From: Rhypophila decipiens
Lineage: Eukaryota; Ascomycota; Sordariomycetes; Sordariales; Naviculisporaceae
Reading direction: 5' to 3'
Length of the DNA stretch: 64,000 nt
NCBI GenBank assembly: GCA_033297075.1
Contig: MU858080.1
Location: 1-64,000, forward strand
Shown here piece by piece: positions 35,001-45,158 of this stretch. The translations under genes and the position numbers were made by a program. The notes beneath the pieces are model-generated. The model was not told the origin of the DNA. It saw only the letters and a program-made list of their open reading frames with translations, and made no database searches. Every line of letters starts with the position of its first letter. Positions within the stretch are counted from its first letter, which is position 1.

Positions 35001-35201
35001 GCATGGGATGAAGGTGGAGTGACTGAGATTGAGAGGAACGAAGAAGTGGTTCGTACTTTTGATGGAGGGGATGTGAATAAGACGTACGAGAAGACCAGGG
35101 AGGAGAAGGAAGTAGTGGTTAATCCTGGTATTAATGGAGGTGTCGATTGGAATTTGGACGGTTGGTTGGAAGAGGCACGAAAGATGGGTAGGAAAGATTA
35201 A
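32007..35201 (+). CDS. HTD2: HTD2-like mitochondrial 3-hydroxyacyl-thioester dehydratase with a long coiled-coil C-terminal extension
   Basis: A single uninterrupted frame of 1064 aa. Residues 1-25 (MIRLLTRCSYRFG) are basic and hydrophobic, like a mitochondrial presequence. Residues about 90-465 match Htd2, the hot-dog dehydratase of mitochondrial type II fatty-acid synthesis. The key patch FSALTYNAHAIHLDPDYAR followed by GLLVHGPLTLVLML lies at about 334-370 and carries the hydratase-type Asn/His site. Htd2 proteins normally end soon after the final beta strands, here near RVAAKATAVTLATQ. This one continues for about 600 residues: a Glu/Lys coiled coil at about 560-710, then disordered sequence with NPW, DPW, NPF and two DPF motifs, then a mixed basic/acidic tail. 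A gene fusion, a readthrough into a second gene, or a lineage-specific extension are all possible. No splice pair that would obviously remove the tail was found. Confidence 0.8.
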   Translation: MIRLLTRCSYRFGLSAGVRVGTALTPVPVPRLIGTLTPTTAADSTSTRDVTNSLTTATAESTTTHLTGTDVTPITTSSSSTSNSNGDSSSTQLDLSEYMEQAKAEFSRRFPQPRLLGDRIDVKPSHCLSRALLNHLPAECLPSQKFLVPHWTIWDYKSEGRDGEPILGLEKWNRKGERLPQGHHLLYFPPTGELMSDGAEKDLCPGPPFVRRLWLGGSLKFNHEILFDPARIWFCLEDVGSPTMSANSLPGKESVSVQIKRHYFANQDSVDPRNSVNRVVSLEETRELLFLRQPASAPPEDQVATKSITSPVQRLKLVPDSSFEFTPDHTLLFQFSALTYNAHAIHLDPDYARNVEGYKGLLVHGPLTLVLMLSALQRECRSDSEAAQQAMDVGSSGPWVTRSIEYRNIRPLFAGQKMKVCVKMTKVSRFTEGKPALPLEKNWKVWIEDSEGRVAAKATAVTLATQTDNISRSLSRGYAEILPSPAPEADEEWPHKPLSTEAHAEMTPSNAPEVELKQEEKPLVAKQWPQEPPSLGPSNMPRAKPQHQHSPQTTSSDEILRQQLQELILRQNHFSEKLRRMENDKLFMKEQLLTKEKQLMKREIRLLREETKRHLKNKAKELWEREEELKKRLEEKAKELWEKQEMLSKKEKEMQLMGMEKELMKKERQLVEPEKEKQLMAMEKELMEKEKQLVEPDEGMKKEKDEFLSGKPPSAAAMEGEVVNPWDDLTDSKPRSADALEGKSRDPWHGLMGDENPFQAVERIERQMEMSSRSSTGRTRGRIPGLASSFKRIDAVGDGVDTLRQLKISKLPPPNWTAPPATTSTPPSDGSWAARELEPADEKNPAHQDEDPFSALEKQAIPSTATTTTTKKTRTRQQAKANETNPAVDEKDPFSAPEKQATPSSSTARKKKADNKPMYQEEIDNFRALYNNRKDREEGINNIYTRPGATEGDERSWLHTVERDLQLRQAPGYRWDGYRTRAREKGRSTGQKMVHEEEAWDEGGVTEIERNEEVVRTFDGGDVNKTYEKTREEKEVVVNPGINGGVDWNLDGWLEEARKMGRKD
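33969..34096 (+). repeat. imperfect 69-bp tandem repeat in the HTD2-extension coiled coil
   Basis: A unit beginning cagttgatgg at 33969 recurs at 34038. Each encodes roughly QLM-MEKELM-KE-QLVEP. A shorter duplicated piece, KAKELWE, occurs just upstream near 33860 and 33914. The coiled coil therefore grew at least partly by local duplication. Confidence 0.7.
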
Positions 35202-36515
35202 ATATTAGGAGTCCTAGAGGCTTGCGATAATTGTATTATATAGATGATTATACCTTGTCTTGCCCTTACTTGTACGATAGACACTATATGATAGACACTA
35301 TTGGATATCTAGAGAGATAGATACCTTAGATACTGCTTACAACTTGGGGGTCACCTCCGCACTAAAAAGAATAAAGCCCTGCCGGGGACCGAACCCGAGC
35401 ATCTCGCAAAAAGAGGTATATAAGTCCCCCTATCAGACCTCCTCCCAACCGATCGTGATGACCCCTAGAAATCCAATCTACCTAACAAACAGGCTTGGAT
35501 GGCTCAGTTGGGGCGAGCGCTCTTGGCCACTAGAACTGGGCGGGCGGATGAAAGGGCACACATTCCGGATAGTATCTAGCGTTTCGAGAGGTCATCCTTT
35601 CGAAACGGGTTGGGAACGGTAGGTTAGAAAAGTAACCGAGCGAGTGTTTCTTTTTTTCCCTTTGTCTTTTTTTTTTTTTTTTTTTTTTTTTACAACTCTT
35701 TCAATCACTCTAGAAGTTCCTTTTTTATTGTTCCTTATACTGTCTGTCATCCATCAATTAGTGTTGAAAATATCAGGCAATGAAAATAAGTGAGTGAGTG
35801 ACAAACTCCATGGTTTACCGGCTTTGAGGACTTGCGAGTTATGCCATGTAAAAAACAGTGCTTGACTGTATTTATGTTGATGAATGAGGATGGCTGCGTG
35901 GGAACTGGGAGTATAGAACACACCTCGGTGACTAAACAGGAAATCAAAATCACAGATCACATAATCAAAAAGAAGAATGGCAAAGTTGACGATAAAAAGT
36001 CGATTCATATGTGCCTCCACACTCGTGCTATACAACTCAGACCTCCGTCCCCAGCCCCCAACTATCTAGAAAGACCCCAGACCCCCATCCAGTTCATTCC
36101 ATTCATTTCATTCAAATGTGCGTGCATATGTAGCCAGTTCGTTTGTCTTTGTCTCTGTCTTGCGAATGTCAATCCCTTTATACATACTCCCAGAATGTTC
36201 TTTGCGAATAAAAACGGAGAAAAAAGTATGTAGTAATAATATCACAGGTGGAGAATAGAAGTAGTTGGAAAAGGAAGAAACTCATCACCCGGCCTCTGCT
36301 TCGTCTGCCAAACTTTAGCCAAGCAAGCAACCATATGCAACTCTTGCAAAGTCAAGTCAAGCCAAATATCCCATCCAGATGGATTTGCCAAGGATTTTGG
36401 GAGAGAGAAGAAAAAAAGAAACCCAACCAGTAGGGAGATGCCAACCAAGCAAGATATATAGCAAAGAGAAGAACAAGAGAGGGCAGATAGATAGATACCC
36501 AGCCACCGCCTTCGT
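35202..36515. other. spacer with tRNA-like remnant and T25 tract
   Basis: Between the HTD2-like gene stop and the MAPKKK stop. A box A-like TGGCTCAGTTGG lies at 35500-35511, with a weak box B-like element near 35596-35607 and a 25-T run at 35667-35691. A T arm-like sequence occurs on the minus strand near 35379-35395. None of these folds as an intact tRNA. No protein gene was seen. Confidence 0.45.
35667..35691 (+). repeat. homopolymer T tract (25 nt)
   Basis: Uninterrupted run of 25 T preceded by a T-rich segment. It would stop Pol III transcription initiated at the upstream tRNA-like boxes and is likely length-polymorphic. Confidence 0.9.
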
Positions 36516-39296
36516 CTATTGAGCAGGCGTCAAGAAAGGACTGAGCATCAAATCATCCGCGCTAGGCCTCTTGTTATGATCAATCTCAAAAGTCTGAGCA
36601 AGGAACTGCTTGGCCTCGTCGCTGGCGTGCTCCGGGATGGTAGGCGCGGCCTTGGCCCCTCCAATCTTGAAGATGGCCTGCAGCTGAGTACAATCTGGGA
36701 ACGGATGCGTGCCCGTCATCATCTCCACCACAAGACATCCCAGTGACCAGATATCGGCCTTGCGAGTATACGAGGTCTGCTTGACCACCTCAGGCGCCAT
36801 CCAAAACACTGATCCCTGGAGCGATGGGCGGTTCTTGTTGTTGTTGGCGCCGTTGAGGATGTTGGTCGCCTCGAGTTTCTTGGAGATGCCGAAATCGGAA
36901 ATCTTGATGGTACCCTTGTTGTCGACCAGGATATTGGCTCCCTTGATATCGCGGTGGATGATGTCACGGTTGTGGAGATATGAAAGGCCGTTAAGAATTT
37001 GCTTGACAAAGCTGCGCACGAGGGGCTCGGGAAGAGCTCCATACGAGTTGAGCATGGTTTGGACCGAGCCACCGGGGACGTACTCGAGGAAAATGTTGAG
37101 GTACTCGGCCGAAGAGCCACAGCCAAGATACTGCACGATATTGGGGTGGCGCAGGTCCCGAAGAAGGCTGATTTCTCGCTTCAAAGCCTCAATCATGCTC
37201 TTCTTTCTCGTGTCGGTTTGACTGTTCGCACCTGGGGAGGGCGCTTCGACTTGCTTGACGGCGAGGAGCTCGCCTGTCACGGCATGCAGAGCGAGATAGA
37301 CGGAACCGAAGGAGCCCTGGCCGATCAGAGCACCCTTCATCCACTGGCTGTCATCCCATGACTCGCCAGCAAGGAAACTCTGGAGCTCTGCGTCGGCATC
37401 CTCTTCCTCCTCGAGGGCTTCGGCGACTTCCTGCAGCGAGGAGCCTCCAGAGCCACCCATTGTGCCATCAAAGTAGCTATGTCGTACAATGTTGCCATCG
37501 GGATCGATGATGCTGACGGCGGCTGTGTCGGAGCCGCTATCGGCGAAGGAAACATAAGATTTCCTGTTTGGCTCAATGGGCGACGACTCCTCTTGCAGAG
37601 TATCGAGCACAGAGGAGGCGACCGAGTCCCTGTAGCCGTGGGGCGGGCGAGGGCGAGCCTTGATCTGGTTTGACGCCGTCAACCAACTGTCGGCGATGTT
37701 GGGAATAGGGGGAGCATCCTGGATGCTCGAAGCGAAGCTGAGGGTGCTGGCAACGCTGAGACGACTATTCAGTTTGCTGAGATGGGCTGACCGTCTCATT
37801 GAGAGCCGAGCAGTCCTATCGATGGCTTCTCGTGAGTGGTCTGGGAAGTAGCTGGTAAGGTCGGAAGCGATGAGTTCGCTCGGGGGTCTGAGACCGCCGA
37901 ACTGGCGAATTTGGTCTTTGCGCCGGGGCCCAGCGCGGGGTGTCTCGGGTGGCGCTGGGCGCTCGAGATTTCTGGCAGCGATCGACACATTTCTCTCTCG
38001 CTCTTGGTATGATACAGGTGACAGCGGCGGTTGCATCGTCTCCCAGCTCTCGCCTAGAAGTTTGACTACCTTCTTCTGACTCCTCTTGTCGATAGATTCG
38101 AGAGCCCGGCTGTGGGTCTGCTGGGCTTCTTCCATGGCAATTCCGGCAGCTCTCTCGAGCTCTGCCTGACCAGGCTCACCGGCGGGAACCCGTCTCAGGA
38201 TAAGACGGTTCCGCTCGGGGCGCGTGTGATCTTTGATGACTCTCCACAGCTCGGTGTCTCCCAAACGGCGACATTGGTTCGGGTCGGGATCCACGCCAGC
38301 TAACACCCAGAAGCAGTAATTCCGCTCGTGATCCTCGCGCAGGGCGAACTTTCGGAGCGTCACGCGCATAACCTCCTCACATGTGTTGCAGTCGGCGATC
38401 TTGACGACCTTGGTTACGCCACCTGTTGATATTACGCGGATCACATCCTGGCCCTGGGGAAGCGCAGCCATAAGTGAGCCGTCAACGCTTGACTGATTTC
38501 GCGTATGGCCGCCCGCTGCGAGTCGACCGGTGGCAGGATGTTCGGGAGGGGACATGGGAAACCTGGAGGAGGCAGTAGGAGTCGGTTGGCTGGAATATCC
38601 TCCCTGGTGTGTCGGGTACCTTTGCCTTGTGTTATTTCGGTAGTCGGAGGAAGCAGTTTGGGGCGACTCTGGTCTTCTGGCAAGCTCGGCGGTAGCCGCG
38701 CTAAGGTCAAACTGTCTCGAGTATCTCTTGTTATTCGAAGCCTGGGATGCTGCTGGCTTCGAATCTTGCGACCGCGAAGTCGGGGCATATTGCATATCGA
38801 GTCCTCCGAACGATTCCTGGAACAAAGCGTCAGTATACAAGCAACCTCTTTCCAGCTAGAGATTTGATCGGCCACATACCCTATTTCGTTTCTTCTGGTT
38901 CGCATATGTCTTGGTGCGTAGCTTCTTGATGCCGAGGAACAGGCGAACTCGATCGCCGACCTTGTCGATTCCCATCTCCTTGAGGACTTCCTTGTCCATC
39001 TCGAGCAGATTCTCACCATTGATGTGGTTCTTTCGGAAGATCTTGTCGTACTCGCCGCATTTTATGCTTCGCAGGTAGTCGCAAACCTGGTCCTCATCCC
39101 AGTTCCTTACGGAATCGGGGCCGTCTGCTTCGGAGAACTCAGAGTCGGTAGGGCTGGGGAAAGACTGAGTAGCCATCGGGACAGCGGGCGCTCGTCTCGT
39201 CGGGTGGTAGTTTGTCTGTGGAGTGTTGGCGACCAGAGTCGAGGCTTGAGAGCCGAGTGACCCAGTAAACTGGGATTTTGATGCCAGCATGGCCAT
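36516..39296 (-). CDS. STE11: MAPKKK of the STE11/NRC-1 type
   Basis: Top kinase of the fungal pheromone/filamentation MAPK cascade (Ste11-Ste7-Fus3/Kss1; NRC-1-MEK-2-MAK-2 in Neurospora). In filamentous fungi it controls mating, cell fusion and conidiation. Two exons, 39296-38880 and 38816-36516, encode 905 aa. A SAM domain (NWDEDQVCDYL to LFLGIKKLR) occupies about 64-127 and would bind a Ste50-type adaptor. A Ras-association-like domain lies at about 262-348. The kinase domain runs from about 632: GQGSFGSV loop, LLAVKQV lysine, HRDIKGANIL catalytic loop, DFGISKK and APEV. The intervening region is Ser/Pro/Arg-rich and probably holds regulatory phosphosites. All catalytic residues are present. 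The 63-nt intron has a GTATGT donor and a CCAG acceptor. Confidence 0.95.
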
Positions 39297-42200
39297 GACG
39301 ATGACTGGTTATTTATGTGCGATAGATGACGTGGATGCTATTGAGGCAGGCTTGTCGCGTTGGAGCCACGAGATGGTAATCTGATGTTCTGGCGATGTGC
39401 CGCTAAAGCGGTGGCCAGCGGTGTCCAGCGGTGTGGATATTTTGTCTCGATCCCGTCCCCCAAAATTCCTTGTCAAAATGTTACCAATCTCTCCTTCTCG
39501 CCGTCCACGTTCGGCCTTTTTGTTTTCCTGTTTGACCTGTCAGACTGCCGGAGTCTGCGAATAAATATTTTCTGAGGTGTCAGATTGACCGCGTCGCAAT
39601 TGTGCTTGGACGTTCAGAGTGCAGCAAGTTGTCAATGTCAGCAGGGAGCAGGAGCAGGGACCTCCTTTGTCAGAAGCAAGTTGTCGCTATGCCGTATTTT
39701 CGCGGCCTTGTCACGCCTCGAGCCAGAAAAATGGCAAACAAAAAGAAGAGAAGGAAAAGGAACAAATGCAAGTCGCAGTCCCGATCGTCTTCTACCTCTC
39801 GACGTCGATAGAGTCTGAAAGGGTGAATCGTGCTAGGATTCCGGAATCCCGTGTCGTCGGCTCTTGTTTCCTCTGAAGAAAGCTGAGGAGGGGGTCCGCC
39901 CGTTTTTGTCCAGTCTTGTTGCAGAACTGCAGGCTAGCAACGCCGTCCAGTGGTTCTGCGCTAAAAAAAAGAGGATCGCTGTGTTAGTCTCACACACCCT
40001 AACCACTTGCCATGCGTGGAATTGAGTGCAGGCCAGCACGCTAAAATGGAAGTGCCCGAATTGGAGGGGGGAATGGCAAGGTGGGAACCGCCGTAAAGGG
40101 GCAGCAGGGGATGAATGGGTGATCCCAGGGGTTGTCGGAGTGGGACCTTACCACCCAAGAACATGCGGCAATTCAGGCTGATGGGCTGACTGGATTGGGG
40201 ACCGGACTGAAGTGAAGGCCGTGATGCTGCCGGTCGGGAACTGACTGGCAGGAGCACGTACTTACTGTACGGAAATCCTCACCGCAACTGCGCCGTATTT
40301 CAGTCTTGTTATTTGAGGATCAGGCGGGGACAAGCGGACCAACACCATCAAAATTCGGTAGTCAACAAGAAACACTGGATTTGCGGTTCAGCGAAACGGG
40401 CGAGCGCTTGCTTGACGATCAAAGGCACATGAGGGCAGCGGGGATGGAAGAGACGGCAGCGGCGAATGGGGATTTGGGATTGGGCGGGCAGGGAAGGCCG
40501 AAATGGAAACATTGGAAACAATTGCCATGAGGGTCGCCAATCGCTAAAGAAAGCCCCGTGAGATGAAACAGAGCACGGGCCACACTGGGCGCTTGCCGGG
40601 ACTTCTTCACTGCCTTCCAGTCCTGCCTGAATAGTTCACCTTGTCCGCCTCTCCCGAGCTCCCAACCGTCGTTACCGTGGCAAATAACGGGGGTTTGGCC
40701 CCCTCAGGCATGTGAGCTAACATTTGTTATCATCATGCTCCATCATCAGCACTTTTGGAATACTGTGGACATAAGACAGGAAGCTCCAAGCCGAGGATGA
40801 CCAAAGCAAACATCGGATGAGGAGAAAAGCGGGCGGGCTGTTGCATTTGAAACAATCGAGCTGTTGCTTGGTGCGAGCTTAGGCCAGGACACTGTTCCCT
40901 AGCGCCCGGTACACTGTGATATACAATGATGATAATGACGGATCGAGTGCGCGCTTCTTGATACCGCTGAGAGCACATATCAACATGCATAATAATCAAC
41001 CTCCTCAGCATCATGGAGGGAGAAGAGCCCCATGATTTTTGTTGCCATGGAACCGCCTTGCTCTTCCACGGTCGGCGTAGAAAAGGTTGCGCTTACCGGA
41101 TTGGAAATCTTGAAACAGCTTGACGGTCACGGTCATGATAGAAGCTCGGATTCAAAAATATTCTTTCCTTCTAAAAGCAGAAGCTGATAAAGCCCACTCG
41201 GCCTTGGGGTACGACAAGAACCTCAACAGTTCGTGTTCTCAACTGTCTCGTGTCGGTTACGCAGCATGCCGCATTCGTGCAACCGACCGAGGACGCCTCT
41301 CCATCTCATCATCTGCCATCACGAGCTCGCTTGATACCGATGGCATTGACAGAGGGTCGCCATATATGGCCTCGACATGCCAACAACAGAAAGTTGGGAT
41401 AAATAGCCAAGGTAAGCAGGGCTGAAGCAATTGAGGATGATACTCTCAAGCAGGAGAACACATCGAGCGGCAACCAAAGCCAGGCCTCGGTCGACCGCAG
41501 GTTCCAGGCTTTCCCCATCCAGGCCCCAAAGTTCCCATTTTAGGGGTACGGGCAAGGATTGTGACCAATGAGAGGTTGCCTGGGCTCGCTGTGTCAGAAA
41601 TAATCAAGAGTCCCACTCTCGAAATTCGGGCATCTCACCTCTCCTAGTCAAAGTGAGACGGACAAACATAAACAACTCGATGATCCCCAATTGTTGCCTC
41701 AAACATAGTGTTTATCAACAAGGACCGAATACCCGTGTTAGATCCAAATACAAATACCTAATATGCCAAAAGACGGCAAGAAAGAAATGACGGGCCGAAG
41801 GGTTGATGGTTCGGCGGGCGTGTTCACACTTGTGATTGGGGGACTGACAGGGATCAACGGGAGGAGGGGAAAGGAACAAAAGGAACCCAAGATCGACCGC
41901 TGAAACGGCAGTGGTTTCATCAACCATCATCATGCCAAAAAAAGGAGGGGCGGATCAGGAGTAAGTCCACCGCGATAGTGCATGTCTCTCCCGATGGCTT
42001 GGATGATCGCCCTTTCTTGCATTTCCGTTAACAGACGATACCAGCTTGGCAGTTGGATATTCTCGCCCGGTCGAGCAAGCATTGACCAGCAAGATTAGTT
42101 TATGGAAGAAGTGAAAAGTCATCCACAACTGCAACCAACCCTCGTGATAACAGGTTCAACAGTCAAGTTGTCAACCCGGAAAAAGCGTCTGCTCTCGCAA

Positions 42201-45158
42201 CTGAACGGCTCGCACTTTGTAAGCCGGACCTGCCTGTGCCCGACCGGTGGAGCACCATCTTGACTTCTGACACCACGGCTCGTGGCCCGGTCCAGAGGCT
42301 CAGCAGCCCTTGGCCCATAATCTTGTGACCGTCTTTTATGAGGATATTCGAGACACCCAAACAGGTGAACCGAGTCCTTTCATTACCCTACACTGCTACC
42401 GGTGTCGAATGCGGGAACTGACAGCAAACAAACAGCTCGGAGATGGGCCTCGCGATCGCCACGCATATACATGGCACTGCAGGTTGGGAGCTGGGCCGTA
42501 CAACAAACTGCAGGTCGTCGTAAAACTGTCCAACCTGGGGTCCAGAATATATATGTACTCGGATGATGATGCATACAATTCTTCTGTATCCAGTATACTT
42601 GTGCCTCGAACCCACGGCTCGAAGCCTAGAACAAGGTCTGGACAGGCGCACCGTGTCAGACCGCATTGTTCAAAATGGAGTCAGTAAATGGGGCCCAGTA
42701 GTCACAAGATGGACCGGACCTGTATTTGGCATCTTGGTTCCGGCCAGCCTCCTAACGGCGTTTCTTGAATAGAGCGATGTCTCCTTCGTTTGGAGAAAGA
42801 ATAATAGTAACACCATGAGCTGGTAAACAGTCGTTGATCGGGCCATCCTCGTAACATAACTCGAGTTGATACCACCGAGTTGATACGACCCTGTTGTCTT
42901 TAGGATTCATCATGTGTATGTTGAAATTTCGAATTCCGGAGTTTGGAATAACGTAAGCCATCAATGAATCGTGAATAGCGCATTGTGAGCCTTCTCGGCA
43001 CCAAGACACCATCGGGTGCCCAAGTTTAAGCGCGTGGGCAATGCCTCTCGAGCTGCGTGTGCACAGCACGCCTCTTCCCTGAAGAATCTTGCCCCGTAAG
43101 GATGGTGAGAACGGCGCGCATCCTGAAATTCATGGACACGCCTGGAATATCGTTGTTTGTTGTGATTGTGATATCCGCATTTGTCAGTGGCAGTGGCAGT
43201 ATTGTTCATGCGACGAACCTGACAAGATTGAGGGTCAATGGGGGACCTTTATCTTCCCGAAACATGAAACATTTGGACAGTCAATGCTGGTCGACCGTCG
43301 AACGGGCCCCCACACTCGCCTGAGGGACAAATTTTGGATGACATCAAAACGCCACATTGTGAGTGAGTTAAGCCACAGGGGCCGGCCCGGGAAAACGCCT
43401 TCCGCCACACCGGCCTTTCCTTTACGGCCTGTTCATCCAATCATGGATAGCTCTTGGCGAGCGAGCATCAACCAATTGCTTCTTCCAAGAGATCAAGATT
43501 TCCCTGCTGCGAATCCCCCCAGCAAAACCCACACGCAACCTTTCATCTCAGCAATCTCCACCTCGGAGCATTATGTCATGATCTCGGAAGAAGTCAAGAC
43601 ATCATCAGCCTCTTGGGAAATTAATATGAGCATCGCCAAATCCACCGCAATGATACAGTTTGTCTCTCCTCCTTTCGCTCTTTTCATCAGAACAGCCAGT
43701 CTATGTTTTGACCGGCTCTCTAGCAAAGCCAAAGAAAGGGCAGTGAATGAAGGAAGCCAGCGAATGCTGCATGTTCAAGACGACGACTCTTGACTGATTC
43801 CTCAATCAGGAAACTAGCGTTCCCGAGCCAAGAACAAGATCAACCGCCATTCATTGGCTGAAGGAAGGCCCGATGCATGTGTAGTGGAAGCCCCGCACCG
43901 TTCCTATTGGCGGGGAAGGCTTGAGCTGGCAGCAAGAAAACCGGAATGATAACATCATTCAACAGCCAGCAGCACATGGATCAGCTATCTTGATTTTCGG
44001 GATCGTCCCAGCTGTGTCTTTTTTCTTCCATGGCAGTGGGTACCTCCACCTCAAACTTGGTCTTGGGAGAGACGTGTTGTGTGAGATTATTGTTACTGTA
44101 TGTCCAGATTGTTGTTTACTCTTGCAATTCCTCCATATCGAGCGAGAATTTGAAGATGGTCACCAATTGATTCAAAATTGATCATTTCTCGATCTACCTG
44201 CGTTTTGTTTGTGGCCTTTTTGGGGACGGGTTTAGTCTGAAAGACCTTGCTTGACCGCCGGTGAGGCAGGCAGACGTTGGCTTTCCCTGAGTCGATAAAC
44301 GATCGAACGATACGACCGATGCGCTAAATCTCGAACCTTCTTTCCTGCCATTCGACGCTGTTGGATCTTGTCCCCCTTTGACTTTGATGTGGTTCGACAT
44401 CTCCATACCCTCCGCCTCTCCATTTTGTCCCGTCTCCAAGCTTTGATCCAACCGAACGAACCTTACAAGGACGTGGGGCTTGGATGTGGTGTATCCCGTA
44501 TCCGTGCTGCTTGTTTTATTTACACTAGACTCTAGTTGAGGCCGCATGGGTGGTCGGCCGAGATACGGGGCACCGAACCAGATACGCCCTGTGTGATATC
44601 AAGCTGTGCTGCTGTCTTGAGTTTCTAGACTGTGGACAGCCGTGGCTGGCTGGCGACTTGGAACAACACAATTGCTTATCGCCGGTCTGAGACGCGTTGT
44701 TGCAATACCAGAGTCAGAGTCTCTATTCCGCATCTCTGGTCGTCTCCACGATTTCGCTATTCTACGGGCCGGTCCGCCATCTCGTCCAGCGGGCACCACC
44801 TTTTCATCTCTCGACTTGGACTTGGCGATGTTGTTTGTTTGCGCGAGCGCCCCAAGATCAGCCCAGTCAAAAAACCTAAATCCGACCTGTCGACCAACAA
44901 AAACCAGCAAGGTGCCCAGACTGGCAAATCCCTGCTAATATTTGTCTGCACTCCTTGCCAGTTCCGAATTTCGTCAAGACTCCATCACGGCCGACCGGGG
45001 TGGGTGGAAATACGCAAATATCGGATACGTAACAGCTGGACAGGGAGCTGGCCCCTCGGTGAAGCCGTATCTCCCCACCGACCTCCACGACCTCCACCGG
45101 CGAGCCGGGGCTGTGCTCTCATACCTCATACCACCGGGCCCCCGAACACCAATATACA
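39297..45158. other. 5.9-kb divergent intergenic region without supported genes
   Basis: Separates the starts of the MAPKKK (-) and the LRR protein (+). The longest frames (for example 43089-43793) begin at non-ATG codons, carry no domain and have unlikely composition. No tRNA, transposon ends or simple-repeat array were recognised. It probably contains two promoters and long transcribed leaders, perhaps also noncoding RNA. Confidence 0.5.

Noticed and set aside
35379..35395. Minus-strand T arm-like GGTTCGGTCCC
   Set aside because: No matching acceptor strand or box A at a suitable distance, so a tRNA gene is not supported.
43089..43793. 234-codon open frame on the plus strand
   Set aside because: Starts with TTG, has no ATG until well inside, no domain, and shows composition unlike the real genes of the window.
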